28,993 bases of DNA, from contig CAZIMJ010000109.1 in assembly GCA_964540205.1 (NCBI GenBank), forward strand, positions 1-28,993, written 5' to 3'. Shown here in pieces: positions 1 to 7,819 of the stretch (position 1 is the first letter of the stretch; each line of letters starts with the position of its first letter). The notes under the pieces were generated by a model. It made no database searches. It was not told the origin of the DNA and saw only the letters and a list, made by a program, of their open reading frames with translations. Source of the stretch: WTAW01 sp964540205 (GTDB taxonomy: Bacteria; Acidobacteriota; Aminicenantia; Aminicenantales; Aminicenantaceae). The position numbers and the translations under genes were made by a program.

Positions 1-64
1 AAAAAGGGCAAAAAAGGGGACAGGCTACTTTTTTAATTACCCCTGTAAAAAGTAGCCTGTCCCC
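1..64 (-). terminator. Long hairpin with T-rich tail after the SBBP/OMP operon
   Basis: Positions 16-33 and 47-64 are perfect reverse complements (18 bp stem, 13-nt loop). Read on the minus strand the stem starts six bases after the stop codon at 70-72 and is followed by six T, then GCCC, then five or more T. It can act as an intrinsic terminator for the operon at 70-3375. The stem core (ggggacaggctac) also resembles REP-type palindromes, so it may be a repeat unit that doubles as a terminator. Position is seen; function is inferred. Confidence 0.6.
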
Positions 65-69
65 ATTTA

Positions 70-648
70 TTAGAGGCGGAAGCCGAGGCCGATGCCGCCC
101 TGGAATCCGCCAAGCTTTATCTCGATCTCGTTCACAGTGTCGTTGCCGGATGTGTACGTTCCAAAGAACTCAAGGAAAAATCCATGACCGATGTCGTATA
201 TGAAACCAGCTCCCACCCGGAACGCGTTGGATTTCGCTTCGACGACCTGACCAAATGCCGACTCTTCAAGATCCACCCATATGTACTCGCCGCTGACCTT
301 GAAAGTCCAAGACCAGGACACATCAAAAAGATACTCTAAACCTGCGGCGTAGTAAGTCTGGAGGGACTCTGTTGCCGCTGCTTCTGCCTCCAGATCAGCA
401 ATGGTTCCCTTTTCCTTGAAGTAGCCGAATCCCCCAGTAACCTGCAGTCCCGAGAATATCCTGAATCCGGCTTTTAACTCGGGAAAGATACTGCCACTTC
501 CATAGATATCTTTATAGTTCGAATCGCGATGGGCGAGATAACTCAAATCGAGCGCCAACTGGAATCTATGTGTTTGTGCTTCCGCACTCGCGATCAATAA
601 AATCAACATAAAGGAAACGGCTGTTATAACTTTGCGTGTTTTTGTCAT
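70..648 (-). CDS. Small outer-membrane beta-barrel-like protein
   Basis: A 192-residue protein with a clear Sec signal peptide (hydrophobic residues about 9-22, Ala-x-Ala-Gln cleavage region near residues 22-25). The mature part alternates short polar and aromatic strands (for example LQVTGGFGYF, FRVGAGFIYDI, FLEFFGTY) and ends in GGIGLGFRL, the pattern of eight-strand OmpA/OprW-type barrels. The barrel assignment rests on pattern only; a soluble outer-membrane-associated beta protein is possible. The start is supported by a purine-rich ribosome site (ggggaggag) about 6 bases upstream. It lies 24 bp behind the SBBP-repeat gene and is probably co-transcribed with it, so the two may work together at the cell surface. 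No enzymatic motif is visible. Confidence 0.72.
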   Translation of the reverse strand: MTKTRKVITAVSFMLILLIASAEAQTHRFQLALDLSYLAHRDSNYKDIYGSGSIFPELKAGFRIFSGLQVTGGFGYFKEKGTIADLEAEAAATESLQTYYAAGLEYLFDVSWSWTFKVSGEYIWVDLEESAFGQVVEAKSNAFRVGAGFIYDIGHGFFLEFFGTYTSGNDTVNEIEIKLGGFQGGIGLGFRL

Positions 649-672
649 TGTATTCTCCTCCCCTCTGTTGCC

Positions 673-3375
673 CTATAACGTCTTTTCCTCTGAAATTCCC
701 ACAATCGTCTCATCCACATCATCCTGCTGTGCGATCACCCAGTATGTGTAAACTGCACCCTCCTCCAGGTTGACATCTATAGCCGTGTGTGTACTGCCTT
801 GCAGCTCACTCGATCTGACAGTTTTCACTATGTAAATGTCATCCTCTCCCTCTTTTTTTCTGAGGAATAGATATTTGTCCGCGGATTCCATTGTTTCGGA
901 GCTTTCTACATCCATAATGAGCTCGACGTACTCTTTTTGTGAAAGCCAGGCCTTATATTCTCCTCTTCGGGCTTGAAGGTCCAGTGTTCCGTTCAAAACA
1001 ACAACTGCAGTTGTTGCATAAACTCTGTGGTCTTCTGTGTCAGAAGCTCTGACCTTTATATCATTAAGGTTGTTTGGATAACTCGTTGTATCCCATCCAT
1101 AAGTGTATGGCGGGCTGGAATCCGTGTAAAGGAGCTCGTTGTTGATGTAGAATTCCACCCAAGCCACTTCTCCATCTGCGATCACTTCTGTCTGGATGGA
1201 GACAACTCCTGCCACAGGTGCTAGTGGTGAAGGATAGGTGATCTCAAGAGAGATGGGCCATTCCCTAACAAACTTCACATAGTATCCGTCGCTGATCCCT
1301 TCTTCGTTGTTCAATTCTGGATTATAAGCATCGGGTGTTGTCGGAAAATTGGCAGACTCGGTGTAGCCGGCCGTGTGTGTGACATCAAAAACATCGACAG
1401 CGATTCCCGTCCCATAATCTGGCTCACGCCCACCCAGAAACGTCGAATAGGGAAGGTCTCGGCCATCAGGGCTCACATACGAGACAAATGCGTCGGCAGA
1501 CCCATTGTGAATGGGATCGAAGGCATCCTCAGTGACAGGAAAATCTCCTGTCGTGGTGTAGCCTGTCACAACGGCAGAGAGGTCATCATAAAGGTCGATA
1601 TCTTCCCCCCAATCCCAACATGTGCCGCCGAGGTAGCTGCAGTAAACAAAATCAGATCCGTCTATTTTCAGTTTGCAAACAAAGGCATCGGTGTGGCCGT
1701 TGTATGTCGGGTCGAACGCCTCGGGAGTGGTGGGGAAATTGGATGACGCTGTCCAGCCCACAATGTAGGCCTTCTTCAATTCATCGACAACGACCGCGCG
1801 GCCGCTTTCGTCATCGCCTCCACCGAATATGAACGAATACACCTGTTTTGACCCCTTGTTATCGAGTTTTACGGCCAGGACATCCGAGTCCCCATCCCCC
1901 AGGTCTCCATCATAATCGATATACCCTGTCACATAGGCTGCGCCGGCTTCATCCACGGCAATACCGAAGAGCTCTTCGAGATACTCATCGCCGATATATG
2001 TGGAGTAGATGAGCTTTGATGCTTCGCTGTCGAATTTTGTGGCGAATCCATCAAAGAATCCTCCGAAGACTTGGTCGTCCGCACCTTTTGTTGTGGGAAA
2101 ATCTGCAGAGTCGGTAGAGCCAGTGATAAAAATCGCTCCATCTGCTCCGAGCACGACGTCATACCCGGTATCCTCATCGCTGCCCCCGATGAATGTCGAA
2201 AGCATCAAATCCGAGCCGTTTTTATTCAACTTTGCGACAAACGCATCGGTCCCGCCATTGTATAATGTGTCATAGGCTCCGCCCTTTATGGGGAAATCCG
2301 CAGATGCTGTTGCCCCTGCAATGAACACAAATCCATCGGCATCGACGGCGATCCCGTAGCTCCAATCACTGCTGCTGCCCCCTATGAATGTAGAGTAAAC
2401 CAGGTCTGTTCCGGTCTTGTTGAATTTTGTCACAAAAACGTCCATGGCTCCGTTGTGGCTGGGATTGTAAGCACCTGATGTCGTCGGGAAATCGTTGGAG
2501 GCTGTGAAGCCTGTGATGTACGCCAGGCCTTCACTGTCCACCGTAATATCCCATGCCTGATCGAGTTCAGCTCCGCCCAGATAAGTGGCATAGATAAACA
2601 CAAGAAGGGGATCGATGAAAAGATCGTATTCAGGGTCGTAGTCGCCCAGAACAAAACCATAGGTGTTCTTTTCGATCTCTGCGAAGGAGACCTCGAGTTC
2701 TTTCTTTTCTCCTTCGATATTCTGGTAAGCATAGGGTTTTGTGTGGACGAGTTGACCTCCTGCTGCCTCAACTATCAGATCACCTGTCTCGCTGATACTG
2801 ATGTTTTTGACGCCATCGAAGGCGAACTGTATCTGGGAAGGGTCTCCACCCTTTTCGACGATCCAGTCGTACTCGAGTTGATTTTTATTTCCATAGAGCT
2901 TCAGGTCGATGTTTTTATACAATCCCTTGTAGAGAACCGCTCTGGACGTCTGGATTCCAGGATTCCATTCGGCTTGGTTTTTGCCCTTAAAGTAACTGAC
3001 TGAATAGTCCGCCATATTCTTGGGCACAACTTCTGCCCTCTGTGCTCCCTGGAAATGTAGGGTGGATACAGTACGCAATCCATTACCGGCCATGCTGTCG
3101 AATACGAGTCCTGTGTGTGTACACCACAGGGTATATTCCCTCGTTCTTGAATAAAAGAGCGCCCGTTTGTCCACTTGCCCCGCGTTCGGGATGAAATACA
3201 GCGGAATCTCTCCGAAACTGATCGCTTCTTCCAGATTTTGGATCCTCTGTGTCTGAATGTCCTGTGAGATCCCTCCGCTGCCGAGGTTATCCTCGGTATA
3301 GCCCTGTAGAGGAAACCCGATCGTCAGAATTATCCCAAAAGTGATTAAACAGATTATTTGGAAAATTTTCCTCAT
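673..3375 (-). CDS. Secreted seven-bladed SBBP-repeat beta-propeller protein
   Basis: A 900-residue secreted protein. Signal peptide at about residues 1-27. Residues about 50-258 look like the conserved N-terminal domain that precedes SBBP repeats (FIPNAGQVDKRALFYSR). From about residue 260 to 703 there are seven repeats of about 60 residues, each opening with Y-x-T-Y/F-L/I-G-G and containing A-Y-I/V-T-G-x-T and FPTT-x-x-A-Y/F. This is the SBBP (beta-propeller) signature, and seven blades would close one propeller. Residues about 706-800 resemble a bacterial Ig-like fold (VEFYINNELLYTDSSPPY) and the last 100 resemble fibronectin type III. The ribosome site aaggagc is well placed. First gene of a two-gene operon. 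Probably a surface binding or adhesion protein; ligand unknown. Confidence 0.9.
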   Translation of the reverse strand: MRKIFQIICLITFGIILTIGFPLQGYTEDNLGSGGISQDIQTQRIQNLEEAISFGEIPLYFIPNAGQVDKRALFYSRTREYTLWCTHTGLVFDSMAGNGLRTVSTLHFQGAQRAEVVPKNMADYSVSYFKGKNQAEWNPGIQTSRAVLYKGLYKNIDLKLYGNKNQLEYDWIVEKGGDPSQIQFAFDGVKNISISETGDLIVEAAGGQLVHTKPYAYQNIEGEKKELEVSFAEIEKNTYGFVLGDYDPEYDLFIDPLLVFIYATYLGGAELDQAWDITVDSEGLAYITGFTASNDFPTTSGAYNPSHNGAMDVFVTKFNKTGTDLVYSTFIGGSSSDWSYGIAVDADGFVFIAGATASADFPIKGGAYDTLYNGGTDAFVAKLNKNGSDLMLSTFIGGSDEDTGYDVVLGADGAIFITGSTDSADFPTTKGADDQVFGGFFDGFATKFDSEASKLIYSTYIGDEYLEELFGIAVDEAGAAYVTGYIDYDGDLGDGDSDVLAVKLDNKGSKQVYSFIFGGGDDESGRAVVVDELKKAYIVGWTASSNFPTTPEAFDPTYNGHTDAFVCKLKIDGSDFVYCSYLGGTCWDWGEDIDLYDDLSAVVTGYTTTGDFPVTEDAFDPIHNGSADAFVSYVSPDGRDLPYSTFLGGREPDYGTGIAVDVFDVTHTAGYTESANFPTTPDAYNPELNNEEGISDGYYVKFVREWPISLEITYPSPLAPVAGVVSIQTEVIADGEVAWVEFYINNELLYTDSSPPYTYGWDTTSYPNNLNDIKVRASDTEDHRVYATTAVVVLNGTLDLQARRGEYKAWLSQKEYVELIMDVESSETMESADKYLFLRKKEGEDDIYIVKTVRSSELQGSTHTAIDVNLEEGAVYTYWVIAQQDDVDETIVGISEEKTL

Positions 3376-3414
3376 AGAAAGCTCCTTCCAAACCTAGTGT
3401 ATTGTGTTGATGTT

Positions 3415-3444
3415 ATTATATATCAAATACTTACAATTTGTCTA
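3415..3444 (-). promoter_or_regulatory. Sigma70-like promoter of the SBBP operon
   Basis: On the minus strand TAGACA (3444-3439, five of six matches to TTGACA) is followed after 18 bases by TATAAT (3420-3415, six of six). The start codon of the SBBP gene is about 40 bases downstream. Sequence match is direct; activity is inferred. Confidence 0.6.
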
Positions 3445-3945
3445 CTCATTTAGGACCTGTTTTTTCCAGAAGTTTTAGCTATCTTGTCCAACAGTGCCTT
3501 TGTTTTCGCATAAAAACATATGACCGAGGGAATGTCAAGCTCATTCGTATTTCTAGAACCGTGATGGGTGATATCCGAGTGTCCCAATTGGTGATTACGA
3601 AAACACGCTCAGTTTCCCCAGCGAGGAAACTTCGCTCGGCTCCGGGCTTCCCTCACATCTCCCACGGGAGATGTACCATGCCCGTCCAGCCCTTCTCACG
3701 GTTTTCTCCACCACACAATAGGGACACTCAATATCGCAACGTGTGGTCATGCGATCACGGTTTTGGAAGTGCTTCCAGCCCATTCTGCCTGAAAGGATGA
3801 GGAAATATCACCCTTGAAATCACCCGTAAAGGCGATTGTGGTTCATCCATCACCCATGTCACAATTTATGTACTGTCGTGGTAAAAAAAGGAGGCTAATA
3901 ATTATATAACATGAAATCTTTACTTTAATAAAGGACGACACAGGA
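3445..3945. other. Non-coding stretch with short hairpins
   Basis: About 500 bases with no credible gene. Short open frames exist on both strands, but none has a ribosome site, signal peptide or recognisable motif. Two tight palindromes are visible: acatctccc/gggagatgt (3655-3663/3666-3674) and agtttcc/ggaaact (3611-3617/3625-3631). Gggtgat near 3566 and several atcaccc words between 3807 and 3860 are roughly inverted, which could be eroded ends of a mobile element. Identity unknown. Confidence 0.4.
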
Positions 3946-4623
3946 ATGACGGGCACAGTTATATTTATGATTCTGATCTCAACCGTCGCAGTATTTGCGA
4001 TATTGAAACTTCGCAACGGAACGATGCTTAAAATTCTCGGAAAGCTCACGGATATGCTCGAAGAAAAAAGAAATATATCCGAAGTCCATAAGTTCCTTAT
4101 GAAAAAATTCAGAATTTTGAGCGAAACAGAGTTGGATACATACGATGTGGAAAACGATGTTCGCACAGACCCCAAAGCAGGGACTGCGTATATCGTGAAT
4201 GAATCGGGGATTCTGAATTACGCTTTTCTCGAGAGGCTCAAGGCTCCGTTGGATCAGGTCGTGGACAATGGAGCGACCACCGTAAGAAGTTATAAATGGA
4301 ACACGCAGCATAACGGGAATGAGTATATCAATTGCTATTTCTCTAAGAATAAACTCGTAGGTCTTGGGTACACGTTTTATCCTTTGGAATCCGCAAGCAA
4401 CGAGCTGAAGATCGCGATCACGTCAAGGTACAACATGGTGAATGAACTGTTGCACAAAAAATATGGGAAGCCGAAAGAGAATACAACGGAATTTAAGCAT
4501 CCGTCATTTTTTGTGAACGACGATATTTTTTCGAGTACATTTCTTGCCTTTTGTGGTTCCACTCTTTTTTTATTCAAAAAAGACATTCTGAAAGATTCGT
4601 TTATCAGGGATAAAACACAGTAA
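3946..4623 (+). CDS. Hypothetical membrane-anchored protein
   Basis: A 225-residue protein that I do not recognise. Residues 4-21 form one hydrophobic segment (VIFMILISTVAVFAILKL), probably an uncleaved N-terminal anchor. Then comes a charged helical stretch (about 28-60) and a mixed alpha/beta region of about 150 residues with aromatic-rich strands (TVRSYKWNTQHNGNEYINCYF, split over residues about 113-132). No catalytic motif is visible. A weak ribosome site (aaagga or cagga) precedes the ATG. Flanks are non-coding DNA upstream and an unrelated lipoprotein gene 94 bases downstream on the same strand. An isolated accessory gene is the best description. Confidence 0.6.
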   Translation: MTGTVIFMILISTVAVFAILKLRNGTMLKILGKLTDMLEEKRNISEVHKFLMKKFRILSETELDTYDVENDVRTDPKAGTAYIVNESGILNYAFLERLKAPLDQVVDNGATTVRSYKWNTQHNGNEYINCYFSKNKLVGLGYTFYPLESASNELKIAITSRYNMVNELLHKKYGKPKENTTEFKHPSFFVNDDIFSSTFLAFCGSTLFLFKKDILKDSFIRDKTQ

Positions 4624-4717
4624 TCCAGCGCTTGAAAAAATCACCCCTCAAATCATCGACATTGGCTATAGACGAATTAAGAAAAAACATATATCATATA
4701 GAAAATCAAAGGCAGAA

Positions 4718-5125
4718 TTGGTTAGTGCAATGAGATTAAAAATACTATTATGCGGTCTTGTGATCGTTTCACTGTTGTGTTGCTCATCCGGGCAAAATGG
4801 CTTAACCGAGGTTGTCTCGCAGGAATTTAACGTTTATGCCAATGTCTATTTTAATGATGTTTGGACTGCAGCGGAAAAATCCATCGCTGATCTTGATTTC
4901 GCGGTTAAGAATCAGATCAAAGCCAAAGGATTGATCGATGCTGAGATTCCATCAATTGAGGAAGGCTCAGAAGCTGTTCTCTTGAGTGCCATGATCGTTG
5001 AAGAGATGGAAAGGATCAAGGTGGATTGTATTGTAGTCATTGCAGGCCAAGAGCCACAGCCTGAGAGAAGCCTGTGGTATGTTAAGCAGTTTTTTGCGGC
5101 ACTAGAAAAAAACTTGGGTATTTAG
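4718..5125 (+). CDS. Small predicted lipoprotein of unknown function
   Basis: A 135-residue protein with a hydrophobic N-terminus and a Cys pair at residues 21-22 (VSLLCCSSG) that resembles a weak lipobox; lipidation is plausible but not certain. The mature part (FNVYANVYFNDVWTAAEKSI) has an alpha/beta layout like small periplasmic lipoproteins of the DUF3568 type, but that similarity is only an impression. The TTG at 4718 is chosen because aaagg lies five bases upstream; an in-frame ATG at 4730 would still keep the signal peptide but sits too far from that site. Converges on the PilZ gene. Confidence 0.55.
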   Translation: MVSAMRLKILLCGLVIVSLLCCSSGQNGLTEVVSQEFNVYANVYFNDVWTAAEKSIADLDFAVKNQIKAKGLIDAEIPSIEEGSEAVLLSAMIVEEMERIKVDCIVVIAGQEPQPERSLWYVKQFFAALEKNLGI

Positions 5126-5185
5126 CGAAAGTCTCACAGCCGGGTGGGCCGGAACATACGTATCAGCCAAGTTGAACACTTAGTC

Positions 5186-5491
5186 CTAGTGATTCTTGTT
5201 TTGGCCGATAAATTCCACTCCTGTTAGGTAATCCCGCTGCCACACTACCTTCGAATACGTTGAAATCGTCTTGGATTCTCGTCCCGGTATATCAAAATTC
5301 AGCTCGAGTATCGTTCCTGGGATGACCTCTTTATTTAGCAGCAGGCACATCCCCATGGCGCTTATGTTTTGTGAGAACACAGATTGGAAAGGCTGCTTCA
5401 ATAGTTTGTAATGGACTTTTTTAATAAAATCTAGGCGATCGTGGGTTCTTTTGTTGTATATACCCTTGGCTTTGAAGACATTAATCTCCAT
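5186..5491 (-). CDS. PilZ-domain protein (predicted c-di-GMP receptor)
   Basis: A 101-residue single-domain protein. Near the N-terminus it has Arg-Thr-His-Asp-Arg (the RxxxR element) and, about 30 residues later, Asn-Ile-Ser-Ala-Met-Gly, a variant of (D/N)xSxxG. Together these form the c-di-GMP site of PilZ domains. The rest (PGTILELNFDIPG, SKVVWQRDYLTGVEFIG) matches the PilZ beta-barrel. The ATG at 5491 is preferred over a TTG at 5563 because a GGGGC ribosome-like site lies just upstream and the longer N-terminus runs into repeat DNA. It probably acts as a cytoplasmic adaptor that changes a partner when c-di-GMP binds; the partner is not evident from neighbours. Confidence 0.8.
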   Translation of the reverse strand: MEINVFKAKGIYNKRTHDRLDFIKKVHYKLLKQPFQSVFSQNISAMGMCLLLNKEVIPGTILELNFDIPGRESKTISTYSKVVWQRDYLTGVEFIGQNKNH

Positions 5492-5572
5492 TTTTGCCCC
5501 GCATAAATAATTTAAAACCTCAAACCTTGCCAAAAGTCTATCAGAATTTCTGCACAAAAGCAATTAATTAAT

Positions 5573-5650
5573 GGGGACGGGCCACGGTAAGTGCTTGATA
5601 TATTATAAGATAAGCTAGATTTTTGTGTGATATATTCCCTTAGAATACCA
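5573..5650 (+). repeat. Interspersed repeat, copy A
   Basis: Starts ggggacgggccac and ends tgtgatatattcccttagaa. The same two blocks, 50-60 bases apart, recur at 9838-9930, and the second block recurs alone near 12825-12860 and 25332-25350. The spacer between blocks is AT-rich and poorly conserved. It looks like an eroded mobile-element end or a REP-type unit; no ORF inside. Confidence 0.5.
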
Positions 5651-5701
5651 ATTTTGTATGTAAAATAGTTGCTCTAAGAGTTAAATAAGTACCATGCGCC
5701 G

Positions 5702-5788
5702 ATGTAGGGTCCATTCCCCGAATGGACCGTTCGAGGAGCGGTCCCTACATTGGAACGGACCATTTCGGAAACGGTCCCTACATTGGAC
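5702..5788. repeat. Cluster of three REP-like palindromes
   Basis: Three adjoining imperfect palindromes: ggtccattc-ccc-gaatggacc, then ggaccg...cggtcc, then ggacc...ggtcc. The motif ccctacattgg occurs twice (5743-5753, 5777-5787) and atgtaggg opens the block. RNA or single-stranded DNA could fold as nested hairpins. A further near-palindrome (ctggctgg/ccagccag, about 5803 and 5855) follows. The block lies between the convergent-side end of the lipid operon and the PilZ start region, a typical REP location. Confidence 0.7.
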
Positions 5789-5926
5789 ATGAAAGAATAC
5801 GGCTGGCTGGCGTCGACAAGAAAAGGGTTGAAAGGCTATGGTAGGCGAAATCCTCCAGCCAGCGCAACGGGGTTAAATAAATTGTATCAGATGTTTCAAA
5901 GAAAAAAAAGAAATTTGAACATTTTT

Positions 5927-6628
5927 TTAGTTGATCAAGTCTGAGATCTTAGCCCGTATACAGTCCCGTAACTCTTCAGTCGAGAGGGCTTGAATCGCCT
6001 CCGTGTCCACAGGCTCACCGAACTTGATCGAAACGGGACGAGGCCGGATGAGCCAGGAGCCTTTCCGTTTGAGTTGAAACAGCCCTGATATTCCTATCGG
6101 AATGATGGGGACTCCCGCCTCTTTCGCCAGATGAAAGGGGAGCCGTTTGAAATCACCCAGGCTCCCGTCCAAGGTCCGGTGTCCCTCCGGCATAATGACG
6201 ATGGACAAGCCCCCTTTAAGCGATTGTTCCGTTGTCTTCATGCTTCTAATGGATGCGTGGATGTTTTGCCGGTCGATGGGGATGTTTCCCAACCGCTTGA
6301 TCACCCACCCATACACAGGCCATTTGAACTGCCGCATGGCTTCTACTCCCCGGGCAAAAGTGGGGATGTATGCCTCGAGCAGCGGAATATCGAACAGACT
6401 CGAGTGATTGCACATGAATAGATAGGTCTTTTTTGGCTCGATGTTTTCACCCCCATCTGAATGGACCTTGATAAACAGGATCTTAAACAGGAATCTCAGG
6501 TTTTTTTTGATCCATGGGTCGATTGTCATGGGTTTGAAGAAAAACGTAAGAACAATCGTTATTAGACAGAGAATAACAAAATACAGACCGCCCACAACCC
6601 AGGCATAGAGGGATATCAGGCCCTTCAT
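5927..6628 (-). CDS. PlsC-family 1-acyl-glycerol-3-phosphate acyltransferase
   Basis: A 233-residue lysophosphatidate acyltransferase-like enzyme. N-terminal hydrophobic residues (about 5-31) anchor it to the inner membrane. The catalytic HX4D motif is NHSSLFD (His75, Asp80), and the phosphate-binding block is PEGHRT (147-152). Between them IPIDRQN (about 117-122) matches the third conserved block. It would acylate lysophosphatidate to phosphatidic acid. The chosen ATG overlaps the stop codon of the upstream lipid-kinase gene as ATGA, so translation is probably coupled; the longer in-frame start at 6661 lies inside that gene and is less likely. Acyl donor and exact substrate cannot be read from sequence. 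Confidence 0.88.
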   Translation of the reverse strand: MKGLISLYAWVVGGLYFVILCLITIVLTFFFKPMTIDPWIKKNLRFLFKILFIKVHSDGGENIEPKKTYLFMCNHSSLFDIPLLEAYIPTFARGVEAMRQFKWPVYGWVIKRLGNIPIDRQNIHASIRSMKTTEQSLKGGLSIVIMPEGHRTLDGSLGDFKRLPFHLAKEAGVPIIPIGISGLFQLKRKGSWLIRPRPVSIKFGEPVDTEAIQALSTEELRDCIRAKISDLIN

Positions 6629-7515
6629 TTCCAGAATACAGGTACAGCCTGGTGGAGACACTCCACTTCCATGGGTGTGATTCCTACCAACTCTCCATCC
6701 GGAGCCAAGACTTTAGGAACGTCGGTCTCGACTTTGATTTTTTTTGCCTTGAACTGTTCGATCTCTTCCAGATGGATGTGTTCACCCGTGAAGATCTTGG
6801 GGAAGCACTGGATCAGCCTTCGCCGCGAAGCCTTCCCCAATAGAGTGACATCGAGGAGTCCGTCATCGATCTCCGCATTCGGGGCCATCAGGAAATTGGA
6901 TGTGTAAGTGGTATTTGAGATCTCCACGAAGATATTCTCCCTCTCATAAGTCTTCCCATCCGCTTCGATCGTCATTCGATATGTCTTCAGGAACAAAATC
7001 TGGTAGAGAACCCCGATCGTGTATGCAACATTTCCGAAAACCTTTAATTTGTGTGCTGTTTTCCCCACATCAGCCACAAAACCCAAACCTAAAATGTTGA
7101 GAAAATAATAATCCTGCCCATGCGTGTGGAATACTCCGACGTCCACGTTCCTGGGCCGTCCTATCTTTATGATCTCGACCGCCTCCTGCCATCTTGCCAC
7201 ATCCATATCAAGGTCGCGGGCAAAGGCATTTCCTGTACCTATGGGGAGGATGCCAAGTGGAATTTTTCCCCTGTCCTCGTTTTTGTAATAACCGTTGATC
7301 ACTTCAAAGAGCGTGCCATCACCACCTCCGGCCACCACACCGTCATATTGCGAAAAATCGGCATTCCCCACAATATCCACAGCATGTTCCGGATAGTCGG
7401 TGATCCTTAATTCGAATTGGATGCCCTTCTCATCGAATAAGGCTTCCACCTCAGGCAGGATCTTCTTAGCCCTTTTATGGGCAGCCGCGGCGTTGTATAC
7501 GAGTAAGACTTTCAC
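6625..7515 (-). CDS. Diacylglycerol kinase-family lipid kinase (DgkB/YegS type)
   Basis: A 296-residue enzyme of the DAGK catalytic family. It has the nucleotide-binding GGGDGT motif (63-68), preceded by VVA and followed by LFEVING, then PLGILPIGTGNAFARDL (about 86-102), all hallmark positions. The C-terminal half has the usual beta-sandwich pattern with a final LAPDGE-type motif (VLAPDGELVGITPMEVE). It would phosphorylate diacylglycerol or a related lipid to phosphatidic acid, using ATP at the membrane face. The start is GTG with aggtg a few bases upstream. First gene of a two-gene operon; the PlsC gene overlaps its stop, so both genes feed the phosphatidic acid pool. Confidence 0.9.
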   Translation of the reverse strand: MKVLLVYNAAAAHKRAKKILPEVEALFDEKGIQFELRITDYPEHAVDIVGNADFSQYDGVVAGGGDGTLFEVINGYYKNEDRGKIPLGILPIGTGNAFARDLDMDVARWQEAVEIIKIGRPRNVDVGVFHTHGQDYYFLNILGLGFVADVGKTAHKLKVFGNVAYTIGVLYQILFLKTYRMTIEADGKTYERENIFVEISNTTYTSNFLMAPNAEIDDGLLDVTLLGKASRRRLIQCFPKIFTGEHIHLEEIEQFKAKKIKVETDVPKVLAPDGELVGITPMEVECLHQAVPVFWK

Positions 7516-7819
7516 CAGATCACCTGCTTCTTATAATAAAAATGAAATATATTGTGCCAGCCATGAGAATTCGAACAATTCATCTATGTAACATAAATAT
7601 GGACGTCCAATACAAACATTTTTCTCCTGCCTGTGTCAAGGCAGATGCCAATTTGCTGCCTGAAAATATGAGAAGATGTGTTCAAATTCTGAACATCTCA
7701 CACGACTAATTTTATGACGAATGAAGGGAAGCGGGCATTCTTCATTTTAATCTCTCATTCGAAAATTTAATTGTAGGAAGAAAGCTAAAATTTTTGCAAT
7801 CACCTCAGGGGAGATCTTA
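7516..7819. other. Divergent intergenic region
   Basis: Separates the minus-strand lipid operon from the plus-strand cohesin gene and must carry both promoters. It is AT-rich and holds a small hairpin (ctgcc/ggcag, 7628-7645). I saw no convincing -35/-10 pair, riboswitch or ORF. A TGGCAC word near 7558 on the minus strand was considered as sigma54 and rejected. Confidence 0.4.

Noticed and set aside
3438..3800. Open frames of 120 codons (plus) and 62 codons (minus)
   Set aside because: No ribosome site, no recognisable motif, and composition follows the hairpin-rich DNA. The minus frame has a Cys-x-x-Cys but nothing else of a zinc domain.
3800..4660. Similar atcaccc words before and after the gene at 3946, as element ends
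   Set aside because: The match is short and imperfect (about 20 bases with several mismatches), within chance for AT-rich DNA.
5750..5944. 64-codon plus-strand frame
   Set aside because: It starts inside the REP-like palindromes and is low-complexity toward the end; not a gene.
7545..7570. TGGCAC word upstream of the lipid kinase, as a sigma54 promoter
   Set aside because: The -12 element lacks the required GC and spacing; only half of the motif is present.
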